A stretch of DNA of 64,000 nucleotides from Micractinium sp. NFX-FRZ (lineage: Eukaryota; Chlorophyta; Trebouxiophyceae; Chlorellales; Chlorellaceae): contig JAPTJF010000228.1 of assembly GCA_029339195.1 (NCBI GenBank), positions 31,790 to 95,789 of the forward strand. Reading direction: 5' to 3'. Of the stretch, positions 1 to 10,300 are shown in pieces. Position 1 is the stretch's first letter; every line of letters begins with the position of its first letter. Under the pieces are notes generated by a model. The model was not told the origin of the DNA, did no database searches, and worked only from the letters and a program-made list of their open reading frames with translations. The translations under genes and the position numbers were made by a program.

Positions 1-121
1 GGTTCCTTGCAATGCCGGAGGGGTGGCGTGTTGATCGCACTTTGCACTGTGTGTTGAAGCGCATTCGCTTCCCCAACTCTCGACTCTTTGAAGCGCAAGC
101 TCAAGTGGAGCCCTAGCCGCC

Positions 122-3100
122 ATGTGGGGCAGGGGGCTTGCGGCGGCGACTTTCGCCGCTATCTTGCTGCTGATGGCGGGATGCTGGATGCGCGGCTGCG
201 AGATGGGGGTCCCGGCAGTGTGGGGGCCACGACTCCTGGGCCCTCAACCCACGCCTGCACCGAGACCAGGTGCGCTTCCCTCCTCCACGATAGAGCACGT
301 GAATAGGCTCCAGTCAATTACGCAACCAGATGGACACTTGCAGCCAGGGTTGCGACAGCTGGGGAGCCTCCCGCCCTGGGGGCTCCCTTGCGCGTGCAGG
401 CAGGTGCTGCTGCCTGCACACACACCTGCATCCACTGTTCCCTCCTGGCGCAGACCCCAACTGGATGGAGTGCCATGCGGAGCACGTGGAGGTCATCAAG
501 CAGGCAGACCTGGCGGAGCAGGTTGGCACGGAAACACGGGCAGCCTATGGCAGCGGGCTATGGGCGCGTCCCCCCATGCCGGGCCCGCCCCGGGCCCACG
601 CATGGGCTAGTGGGTGTTGCGGGGTAAAATGATCCGCAATTCTGCCAGGAGTGGAAAAAGAGTCCGCGAAGTCAAGCCCAGACGCGGCGAAAAGAAGAGG
701 AGGGGACCGGAAGGGGGTCCCCATGCATCACTCTGTAGCCGACTGCGGTCGGCTGCTGTCGTAACTCACCTCCCCACCCCACCCTGCCGCCCGTTCCCCT
801 CTCCAACTTCAATAGGGTTTCGACCTGCTGTTCTATGGGGACTCCATCACTGAGTCGTGGCAAGGCACCGACCTGTGCCACCCCATCCCCCGCACCCAAG
901 GTATGCGCGGCTGCCATGCCGGTGTCACCACGTGGCTGCGCCAATACAAACCCCTGCAGGCCACAGGGCTCTGCTCGCCAGGGCGAGGCGAGGCAGCCTT
1001 CCCCGGCATTTGAAGGGAAGGCACAGGCCAGGCTGTCCCTTGATTGCCAAGCTGTTGTTGTGCATTGCTCTGCTGAGCACGGTGCTGCGCTGTGCTGTGC
1101 TGCGCTGCGCTGTGCCTCATGCCCCACGAGCGCACCTCTCATGCATGCTGCTGTGGGCGACGTTTCATGCATGCGTCCCCCTCCCCTCCCTCCAGGCGTG
1201 CATGACGTCTTCTTGAGGCACTACTCCAAGTTCAATGGTGGGCGGGGGTGTCGGTGTGTGTACTGAGAAGGACGGGCTGGGGCAATGGTGATGTGACGGT
1301 GGAGCATACAACAGCAGCAAAGGTGAACCATGTTCCTAAGTAACACAGTACATTGGAGTTGCATCGTACCTTGGTACAGCCGGTGGCTCCTTGCCCAGCA
1401 GCTGTGCTGCCTGCCCCCGGACCCTGCAGGCGGCGTGATGGCAGTAGGCGGCGACCAAACCGCGCACCTGCTGTGGCGGCTGCAGAACGGCGAGGCGCCG
1501 GCTGTCAACAAGGTGGGCAGGGGCGGTGATGGCATTGTTTGCGGTTGGCCAGAGGAAGTGGTGCTTGGCAGCAAGGCGCCATTGTGCAGCTGCTCCCAGC
1601 TCTTTGCTCGACTGTTATTACTTTGCCCCACTCCATTCCCGCCTGGCTTGTCCAAATATCATCCTGTGCAGCCCAATGTGGCAGAACTGCTCATCGTGGG
1701 ACCAAGGGGGCCGGCACACGGCCTTCCTGTGCACACACCCCTGCATGAAGAGAGTCCCTGCCTTGCCCCTCCCCTCCCCTACCTGCCGCCTGTGCAGCCC
1801 AAGGTGGCGGTCCTGCTGATCGGCACAAACGACCTGGGGGCTGCCGCCGTGGAGGCGCCGGATGTGCACACAGCGGAGGCGGCGGTGATGAGGGCAGTGC
1901 CCGGCGTGACGCTGCGGTGAGCCAGGGCGACAGCTGAAGCTGAGTGCGGGCTAAAGCTGAGTGCGGGCTTGGACTGATGCTGAGGCTGCCCTGAATCTTG
2001 GGCTGGCGGAGGTGGGGCAACAGCTGCCAGCACAGTGAGTGTGGGCATGATTGAGCACTCAATGAGTATGTGCTTGAGGCTGAGGCTGTCCTTGAACCAG
2101 GGGCTGGCGGCGGTGCCGGGTTGATGCTGCGGGGAGGTTGGGGCTCTAAGGCGGAGATGGGCCGGCCGTGTGGGGCAAGGCGGCGGCAAAACAGGCCGGA
2201 TGCCTTGGGCAAGCCATGCGGGCGTGAAGCAACTGGGCAGCAGCCTTTTCATAGGTGGCACCATGGCCCTCAATGTGGCCCCTCTTTTTATTGGTGCTCA
2301 CACCGCACCACCGTTTGTTGCCTTCCGTGCCACCGCAGGGTGCTGCAGACGATCCATACAATGAAGGACTTGATGCCCGACACGCACGTCGTTCTGCTGG
2401 CGCTGCTGCCCCGAGGCGGCGGCTACCCCAGCCAGGGCTACCACTGGCCCTCGGTCTACACCGAGTCATTCGACATGGTCAACCTGCACTTCCGGTGAGC
2501 ACCCAGTAAACTCATCCATTCTATATGTGGCACCCAACAACCTCCACCCGTGCAGGGCATGCATGGGCATGGCTCCGTTGTGTGCACAGGCGCCGCTGAT
2601 GCCCAGCGTGTGCCCTTCAGCCTGCCAACCCTGCCCATGCCCCTCCTGCCTGCCCGCCGCTACAGGGACTACACCCGCTTGGATGGCCACCTGCATTTCC
2701 TGGACTGGTGAGTAGCTGAAGTTTCCAACTACAAGAGTATGTGAGGGGAGGCCTAGGCAGCCCCTGCTCGGCAGGCTTGCCTGCTTTGTGGACCGAGGCC
2801 CTGGGGCGGGGCAGTGCTCCCCGCCGCCCGCTTCTGTTTCTCCCAGCTGCCATGCTGGCCAGCCCACCCCGCAGCCTGAGCAGCACCCTGCCCCTCACAC
2901 AGAGCATTCTCAAGGGACAGACCTTGCAGATGCGCTCCTGCCCTGGCCTCCACCCCCACTGAATTCCTGTTTGCCCCACGTGGCAGCACACATGTCCGCC
3001 TGGCATTCTTGCCTTGTTGCCTCCTCCCCTCCGCTTGCACCCACAGCGGCGAGCGCTTCTTTGCCCGCCATGCTGTCCCAACCCAAGCGAGAGTGAAGAG

Positions 3101-3492
3101 CAGCACAACTGCTCACCTCCTTCAAACAATCTCCTCTCCGCTGCACCCGCAGCGGCGAGCGCTTCCTTGCCCCCGACGGCCGCACCATCCGCGCCGACCT
3201 CATGCCCGACGCTTTGCACCCCAACGCTGCCGGCTACGAGCTGCTGGCAGAGTGCCTGGATCCAATGGTGAGCCCGGAAGGCGCACTTTAGACCATACCA
3301 ATGGGGTATCCCATGTGGCCCCCTTCTGTCAGGCATGCCACATGCGGGCACCGTTGGGTGACATGACTGCTGCCCCCCTGTTTGCCCCCTCTTGGTTAAT
3401 GCCAGGTCACCAAGCTGATGCAGAGGGCGGGCGACAGCTCAGCAGCGGCAGGCCTGCAGCAGCAGGCGCAGCCTGGTGTGCAACAGGCGTGA
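122..3492 (+). CDS. GDSL/SGNH-family hydrolase (secreted esterase-like), paralogue 1
   Basis: Ten predicted exons: 122-269, 454-521, 816-900, 1196-1237, 1430-1512, 1798-1916, 2339-2494, 2666-2707, 3153-3267, 3406-3492 (314 aa). All introns are GT-AG and all phases agree. The start follows GCCGCC and opens a hydrophobic leader (MWGRGLAAATFAAILLLMAG), so the protein probably enters the secretory route. SGNH blocks are visible: nucleophile block FYGDSITESW in exon 3, block III LLIGTND in exon 6, and the Asp-His pair in DALHPNAAGYE in exon 9. The order resembles the PAF-acetylhydrolase 1b catalytic subunit type. These enzymes hydrolyse esters or acetyl groups, but the substrate cannot be told. 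The neighbour on the other strand is a clear paralogue sharing intron positions before LLFYGDSI, before PKVA and after the HVVLL exon. Introns 5 and 8 hold partial copies of exons 6 and 9. Exon 1 is the least certain. Confidence 0.82.
1671..1850 (+). repeat. Partial copy of GDSL1 exon 6 in intron 5
   Basis: The real exon 6 follows TGTGCAG at 1797 (CCCAAGGTGGCGGTCCTGCT). A copy follows TGTGCAG at 1671 (CCCAATGTGGCAGAACTGCT), 126 bp upstream. It reads PNVAELLIV against PKVAVLLIG, then diverges at the GTND motif. Confidence 0.8.
3046..3175 (+). repeat. Partial copy of GDSL1 exon 9 in intron 8
   Basis: The real exon 9 follows CCGCAG at 3152 (CGGCGAGCGCTTCCTTGCCC). A copy follows CCACAG at 3046 (CGGCGAGCGCTTCTTTGCCC), 106 bp upstream, with only one change in the first 20 exon bases, then diverges. 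Confidence 0.8.
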
Positions 3493-3835
3493 GCGAGCAA
3501 CATGTCTTCGGCGTTGGCGGCTGCAGCCGCGGCGCAAGGTGCAGAGAGCCACCACACTGGGTGTGACCTTTGTTTAAATGCGACCAGCATTGGCAGTGCC
3601 CCACACGGACGTGCAGGCGCGCAGCTCCATGTGCGGTTTTCCCCTCGTGTTGATCCCAATTTTGCCCCTTCCTCATTGTCATTCCTCGTGACCCCATCAA
3701 GTGAATTTTCCACCCCCTCTTCCCCCTCCTGGATCTGCAACACACCTGTGTGTTTTATTACACACAACTGTAGCATCCCAGCCACCCTGAGCGGCCGCTT
3801 GCCCACGTTGCTGCTGCGTCCCACACTTGTGGAGA
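3493..3835. other. 3' intergenic space between the two convergent GDSL genes
   Basis: 343 bp between two stop codons, presumably the 3' UTRs of both genes. The only signal I can name is a minus-strand TGTAA at 3762-3758, about 75 nt past the stop of the minus-strand gene. I see no TGTAA for the plus-strand gene. Confidence 0.6.
3758..3762 (-). promoter_or_regulatory. TGTAA poly(A) signal of GDSL paralogue 2
   Basis: TGTAA on the minus strand about 75 nt downstream of the TAA stop at 3836-3838. TGTAA is the usual poly(A) signal of green algae. Spacing and orientation fit, but a pentamer alone is weak evidence. Confidence 0.5.
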
Positions 3836-5455
3836 TTACCGCAGCAGTCGGGTGAGCAGCGCATCCATGCACCGGCCTAGCGCTCGGTAGCCCTCGGCAG
3901 ACGGGTGCAGCGCATCGGGCATGAGCGCTGCATCAATCCTGCGCTGCTTCCCCCCAGGAGTGAGGAAGGCGGAGCTGCAGTCGAGGAAGTGCAGGCGGCC
4001 GGTGCTGTCGCGGCCGGCCAGTTTCCTGCAAGGGCAGGCGGGCCGGGGAAGTTCCGGGATGGTCAAGCAGAGCAAGGCAGGCAGGGGTATTCGACATGGC
4101 CACCCAGGGAGGGTGCGCAGGCGGGGGCGGTTGGACAGTTGCGGCCAGAGATGCGGTAGGAGGGGAGGCCAAAGGGCGCAGCAGCCGGGATGGGGAGCAA
4201 GGGGACGTGTGCACAAGGAGGGGAGGCCAGGGGGCACCTGCCCTGCTGGCACTCCCACCTGAGCCGGGCATTGACGCTCTCCAAGGCGGCGGTGTAGGTG
4301 GATGGCCATCGGTGGTCGTTGTCTGCCACCAGCCGCCCTTCGCCGCTGCCGCTGCCACGTGGCAGCAGGCCCAGCAGCACGACGTGCGTGCCCGGCATGC
4401 CCTGCTGCACCACCTCCGCCGCCTGCTGCACCCTGCGGGGTGGGGGCACCGCGGGGGGGGGGGGGGGGTTGGGGGAACAGAACGACTCTGCATGAGTGTG
4501 TGTGTGTGTGTGTTTGTGTGTGGCGATGCTGGTGGGCAGGGGCAGGGGCGCAGGGAGGCGCGATGCAAGTTACATGCACAACCCTGCATCTTGAACAGTA
4601 ATATAACGCCCCCGTGGTCCCCACCTGGATGCCACACCAGGCATCGCAGCCGCGAGCGCCCTGGCAGCCACGGCGCCCCTCTTGCCCTCGCCGGCCGCCC
4701 CCAGGTCGTTTGTGCCGATGAGCAGGAACGCCACCTTGGGCTGCACAGGCAGGAAGGAGAGGGGAGGGGCATGTCACGAGGAAATCCTGCCGAAGTGTGC
4801 ATAGGTAGGGCATGTGCAGGGCCCCAGACCCTTGGCCCCGCACGTGATGACTAGACTGGACTGAGCGGGAAGCAGAGGCCATCCCTCACCACCAGCAGGC
4901 AGGCACATGTGCCTGCATACTACCACTTTACTTGAGTGCACACGGGCCCGCAGCCCACCTTGTGGTGGGCGGGCATGTGCCCGTTCTGCAGCCTCCAAAT
5001 CAGGTTAGCCACCTGGTCCCCCGCAATGCCCAGCACCAGCGGTCGCCGCCGGCCGAACTCCCGCAGCACCGGTGGCACGTCGGCGCACGCCGTCCTAGTG
5101 GTGGCGTTGCAGGGCAAGCAGTGATCTGTCCCCCGCCAGGCCTCCATGATTGAATCACCGTAGAACAGCAGCTGGGGTGCCTGCAAGCAGGCCAGACCGG
5201 CGGGCAAAGGCATTTGATGAGAGGGTGGACGGGTGGGCGGCAGCGGTGCCTGGCAGCCCCGGCAACAGCCGTTCCACCCACCTGCCTCCGCCGGTCCGCG
5301 GCCCTCAGCTCAGCCGTCAGCTTGGCATTGCACCGCTTCCAAGTAGCGTTCCCATTGCGGGAAGCCGGTGTGGTGCGCTGTGCAAGGCCCAAGGCACAGC
5401 AGAAGGCAACAGACAGCAGCAGCCTGGCGAGGGGCGATGCCCGTCGCTGCATCAT
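3836..5455 (-). CDS. GDSL/SGNH-family hydrolase (secreted esterase-like), paralogue 2
   Basis: Five exons on the minus strand: 5455-5282, 5180-4959, 4740-4625, 4432-4259, 4025-3836 (291 aa), all GT-AG with consistent phase. The N-terminus is a good signal peptide (RRASPLARLLLSVAFCCAL). Catalytic blocks match paralogue 1: FYGDSIMEAW, then LGIAGDQVANLIWRLQNG, LLIGTND, THVVLLGLLPRG, and ALMPDALHPSAEGY with the Asp and His. All four introns have counterparts at the same place and phase in paralogue 1, which has five more. The pair therefore arose by an inverted duplication followed by intron gain or loss. Two adjacent ATGs (5455, 5452) are possible. The intron between exons 3 and 4 carries a 16-base G run and a TG repeat. 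Substrate unknown. Confidence 0.85.
4453..4522. repeat. G16 homopolymer and TG microsatellite inside a GDSL2 intron
   Basis: Sixteen consecutive G (4453-4468) followed by a TG dinucleotide run (about 4496-4522), both between exons 3 and 4 of the minus-strand GDSL gene. They probably vary in length between strains and are prone to sequencing error. Confidence 0.9.
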
Positions 5456-5731
5456 GCTAGAAATGTCATGCGACCTATGATTGCGCCCGAGCCTCGTCAG
5501 AGTGCTGGACAGCGCAGCGGGCATAGCATAGCGCGCGCTAGCGGGACCCCAGTTTCCTCTGCGGGAGCCCGCTTCTTGAGCACCCGGTGGGTTAGCGCAC
5601 TTCACATCTTACCTGCTAATCAAATCTCTGCCTTCAGGTTTGGTCACGCCAAAGCACACCCCTTGCGTCACGCCAAAGCACACCCCGAGACGTCCCGTTG
5701 CAATTCTTGGCGACAGCCATTGTACAAGTTG
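5456..5731. promoter_or_regulatory. Shared upstream region of GDSL paralogue 2 and the small membrane protein
   Basis: 276 bp between two divergent start codons, so it should hold both promoters. It contains a 20-bp perfect direct repeat, starting GTCACGCCAAAG, at 5643-5662 and 5667-5686 (24-bp period). No TATA box is obvious. The promoter role is inferred from gene order only. Confidence 0.45.
5643..5686. repeat. 20-bp perfect direct repeat in a divergent promoter region
   Basis: Two identical 20-bp copies separated by TTGC, between divergently transcribed genes. Each contains TCACG and ends in ACACCCC. It could be a paired transcription-factor site or a simple local duplication. Confidence 0.7.
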
Positions 5732-6627
5732 ATGGTCATGCCGATGGTCATGCAAATGAAGGGTCAGGTAGGCTGGCTGCCAGGCCACCGCCGCTGGCGT
5801 CGCTGCCGCCTTGCCTGCCGCCATCCTGCCTGCCGCCATCCTACCAATAGCTCAAATCATCTAGCCTAAACTTGATTGCCAGTTTTGCTAGGCGCATTGC
5901 CACAGCCGGCCGCTCTGTCCCATGCTGATTGCTGCTGTGCCCAGCTCCGCTCCAGCAGGCTGCAGCGCCCTCCACCCTTCCTAGCATGCGCCTCCCCTGC
6001 AGGAGCTCGCGCTACGCCTGGCGCTCATGGCCGGCGCCGCTGTCGCGGTCAACCTGCCGTGCGGCATGTGGCGGGCGCACCTGCGCCGCCTGTCGCCCTC
6101 GTGGTTCCTCGCCATTCACGCCTCCATCCCCGCCGCCATCACCGTGCGCCACGCGTTGAAGCTGCCCAAGGGGGGCGCCATCATAGCGCTGTCCATCGGT
6201 TCGGCGGTGCTGGGGCAGCAGGTGGGCAGGCGGGGTGGAGTGTTGGGCGGAAGGACGGAGGGTGCTCAATGTGCAGCAGGCACAGCTGGGATCCTTGTAT
6301 CAGTGTCGGGCTGGCTGGCCGGCTGCCTGGTGGGCGGTCTGGGGAAGGCAGCACTTGTGTGGGGGCACGGCACCACGCCATTCCTCCCACTTTGCATGAA
6401 GCTGAAATAGGACGTTTGGCTGCTTTGATCACAAGCACCATGCTCCTTCTTACAGCAGGCAGTACCTTTTCAAGCACCACACACGACCGCCCCGCCCCGG
6501 CCCTCTTCCACTGCAGCTGGGAGTGAAGCTGGAGCGGAGGCGCATGGCGGCACGCAGGCGTGGCGGACACGACGGCAGCAGCACGGCGCCGGCGGGGGCC
6601 CTGGCAGCACGAGCAGGGAGTGAGTGA
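5732..6627 (+). CDS. Small conserved-looking membrane protein, function unknown
   Basis: Three exons: 5732-5767, 6003-6221, 6517-6627, giving 121 aa with in-phase GT-AG introns. Exon 1 encodes only a methionine-rich 12-residue start (MVMPMVMQMKGQ); several in-frame ATGs could serve. Exon 2 holds three hydrophobic stretches, around LALMAGAAVAV, WFLAIHASIPAAI and AIIALSIGSAVLG, separated by short charged loops. This suggests a small integral membrane protein. The stretch NLPCGMWRAHLRRLSPSWF has the look of a conserved plant/cyanobacterial hypothetical family, but I cannot name it. The C-terminal tail (exon 3) is basic and low-complexity. The gene is divergent from GDSL paralogue 2 and convergent with the glycosyltransferase. 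Confidence 0.6.
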
Positions 6628-7303
6628 CGCTGGCGCTCGTGGTTACTTACAGCTGCGAGCGCAACAATGGAGACATGACTGTGTTTTAAAGTAGTCGCAA
6701 GGATGGGGAAAAAGAGGCAGTTGGGGCGCACGCAGGGGGAGGCCAGGGGGCTGGAGGGAAGAGGGGTGAAGGTGGTGCCGAGGGGTTGTCATGAGAGAGT
6801 TATGAAAGGGGGCATGGGGACTGCATTAAACAGCTTCGGCTTGTGAGGACTGGGTGAGCGGATGGGGGGCCGCCTGAGAGGAGGCGTGGGATGCAGGCAG
6901 GGGTCGCAGGGACCGGAAAACCAGGAGAGTGCGAGAGAGGGGCGGCAAGACTGTCGGGAAAAACAGGTGGCGCGGGGCACTGCGGCGTGGGGTAGGCAAG
7001 TACAGTCGGTAGGGCTGAGTGGAAAAGTAGTGCTGATTGCTAGGTACAGGGTGCCGCAATCAAATGGGTAGATGGGGTTGGTGGCATTCGTTTGGGGGAC
7101 TGGAATCGTGGGGTTGGTTTGTTGAGGGGAGGGCCCCGTGGCTACAAGGGCCGGGTGGCAGGGCAGGCACGGCACGAGCTGGCGCAGCAGGAGGCCGAGC
7201 CTGCAGGCACCTGCCAGCGGCAGTGCAGGCCTAACGGCGGCATGCTGTGTGCCAAGACGCACACACAACACACGCAGGCAGGGCGTGGGGCTGCCCAGCT
7301 GGA
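6628..7303. other. 3' intergenic space, small membrane protein / glycosyltransferase
   Basis: 676 bp between convergent stop codons; no gene seen. The only poly(A)-like signal is a minus-strand TGTAA at 6651-6647. That would give the glycosyltransferase a 3' UTR of about 650 nt reaching the end of the membrane-protein gene. Strand composition is G-rich on the plus strand, as expected for UTRs here. Confidence 0.5.
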
Positions 7304-10300
7304 CTAGATGCTGTGCAGGTGCGGCGCCGACTGGATGCTGCGCAGCCCAATGTGATGCTGCTCCTCACGAGCCGGCATGCGGTCCTCGTAAGAATACCTG
7401 GTAACCGTCTGCTGCTGCTGCTGCTGCGGCGGCGGCGGCTGGTGCTCAAGCTCGTACTGCTCCTGCACACTCTGCTGCTGCTGCTGCTGTGGATGGTGCT
7501 GCTCATGCTGTGCATGCTGCTGGTGCACGCTCTGCTCCTCAGCAGACGGGCGCCCGCTGCTGCCCTGCTGCTGCGCCTGCTGCTCACCGGGCGGCGGCAG
7601 AGGGCCGCCGTGCCCCACCCGCTCCAGCCACTGCTCCGTTGCAAAGCTTGCCCGCACGCGCCCCTCCAGCTGCTGCTGCTGGTGCACCTGCCTCAGCTCG
7701 GCCAGCGCCAGCTGCTCCTCCGTCAGCGGCTGCTGCTGCTGCTGCTGCTGCTGCTCGCACTCCCCCTGCTCGGACTGCAGCTGCCACGCGGCCGCCGTGC
7801 CCCCGCCGCGGCCTCCGCCTCCTCCCGCCACCGGCGACGCCAGCGCGCTCCCGCTGCCGCCAAAGCTGTCGCTGCTGGTCCTCTCTGCCAAGGCGCGCTC
7901 TGCTGCCGCTGCCGCCGCCGCCGCCGCCGACAGCGCGTGCTGCTGCCGCGCTTTGACCGCCGCCTTGTGGGCGGCCGCCACGCCGGAGCAGGCCTTGACG
8001 GCGGCTGCCGCCGCCATTTGGGAGTCGGGCAGGGCCTGCAGGCGGAGTGCCATCAGCTCCTGCCTGCAAGCGGTCAGGCTGTACAGCACCCGCTCCAGCT
8101 GGGCGACCACACGGTCTGGTGTGTACCGCAGCGCGGTCTGGCGGGCCGCCGCCGACAGGCGCGCCGCCAGCGTGGCGTCCTCCAGCACGCTCAGCACGTG
8201 CTGCGCCAGCTCAGCCACGTCGCCAGCTGGCGCCATCAGGCAGTCCATCTGGCGCGTGGCAAAGGAGCTCACACCGGCATTCTCACTGGACACCACCGGC
8301 AGCCCAGAAGCCATTGCCTCCAGCACCTGAAGACATGAAGACAAAGATATGCCAAAGGGGGAGGGGAGGTGTGTGAGACTAGCAGCTTTTCAAGTGGTGC
8401 ACCAGTCTACATGCAGTTGCAGGTGACCAAACTGACGGCTAGGTGCAAGCGGGCGGTTGCCGGCCGACGGCGACTGTGGCATGGCAAGCCCTTGCTCACC
8501 GGCATGCCCCAGGCCTCGTAGCGTGAGGTGAAGAGGAAGCAGTCGTGGCCGCGGTAGTAGGAGGGCAGAGCATCCTGCGCAGGAGCGGCAGGCAGAGGCA
8601 GGCAAGGGGGGCAAGGGGGACTGGCTCAGGAAGGGGGAGGGCAGGCAGGCGGGCAGGCAGGGAAGAGCGCGCAGGGGGTGGTGATGGCCCGAGGCAGAGA
8701 GAGAGAGAGAGCACAATGTGAAAATCGCAGCCAGCGGGCCGACACACGGCAGGCACAGCGTGCCCCAACTCCCCCTTCCCGACGTGCACGCACAACACAC
8801 CTGGCTGGCTGCTGTGCATGACATGGCTGCAGAGCGCACAGCCCTCCTCCAATGCAACCTAACCTGTGGCAATGCGCAGTGCCCCCCCACATATGGCCAC
8901 CGCATGTGCCTCCCCTCCCCATCGCACTGCTGTGCTGTGCTGTGCTGTGCTGTGCTGTGCTGCGCTGTGCTGTGCTGTGCACACACACACCTGCGGCGGG
9001 TTGACATGCAGGCGGACGGTGAGCCCGCCGCTCTGTATGAGGTGCACCAGCTGCTCAGGCGGTTCCTGCTGGCACACCCAGTGCACCTGCGGGGAGGCAA
9101 GGGTAAGGGTGGGGGTAGCACAGGCTGTTCTTGTTTGTTTCAGGACATGATCGAGGGTTTTGTTGCATGCTTTGGTTCTTTGATGAGGGAGTCCTTCTTG
9201 GTAAACAGAAGAAGTCAGCATCCACTCTTAGTCAACTTTGCCTCAGCACCGCGACTTCGTGGCGGCAAGCATGGGCACACAGCAAGGGAATGCAGGGCAT
9301 AGCAGGCATGCGAGCGACTGCCCAATAAGCGTTGCAGCAAGCGCGCGAGTAGGTGGCAGCGAGTGCGTGGCAGGCAGGCAGGCAGGCGGGTGGGAGCCTC
9401 CTCCAGGCCTACCTCCCTAACAAACAAAACAAATAAAAACACACACAAAAATCCTCCTCCGTGCAGACCTGGATGGGCCTGCTGCGGTTGACCAGCGCCA
9501 GGGTGGCAAGGGCGCAGTCAAAGCCCTTCAGGCTGAGCCCCGGGTTGCCCACCAGCAGCACCGAGGGCAGCTGCTGGCCGTCGGGGCGCGCCGCCTGCAC
9601 GGGCACAGGCACCGGCGCAGGGCACGCATCGTCAGTTGGGGGGCGGCCGGAGCGCGTGCAGCTTGCACAGCCAAAGCTGGGGCTGGGTCTCAGCTGGACC
9701 TCTCCCCGCACACGCTCAGACCCCTTTGGCGGCACGACAGGCCTACTGACTCGTCCCCTGCCAGCACCCACGCCATGCCCCAGCCCTGCATGTGTGCTGT
9801 CCGCCTCCTGTGCCCCGCCGGCACCACTCCCGCCCGCCGACCGCCCGCACACGCGCGCACCTGGCCGCCGCGCGCGCCTCCCAGCACGCGGCTGGGCGCC
9901 CCCAGCACCGCGGCCTCCTGGGGCCCCGGCCTGAAGTGCTGGCAGTTCACGCCGTTGTGGACCAGCAGGCAGGAGCGCCCAAACTCTCGGCAGATGATGC
10001 TTTGCACCGCCTCTGCAGCGGGGGGCAGCAGGGAGCAGCGCCCGGCAGGGGCATCGGGGCGGCTGTGAGCGCGCTGGCGGGCGGGCGGGCACAGTGCGGC
10101 GCATGCCAATGTTGATGGCCCTTCTGCGCAGCTGGGTCCCGGCGCAACTCCAGTTGGTGTGCACCAAGCATGGCACGCACGCAGGCAGGTGGATCATGGC
10201 GAGAGCAAGACGTCCCGTGGCCTGTCAAACACCCAGCCCCCCCGCCCCCTCCCCCGCACACACTCGAAACACGCACGCGCCTCACGCCTCACGCCCCACC

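Noticed and set aside
7247..8338. Long plus-strand open frame opposite the glycosyltransferase tail
   Set aside because: It is the antisense shadow of the CAG/GCG-rich final exon (poly-Leu from poly-Gln codons). The minus strand carries the catalytic motifs.
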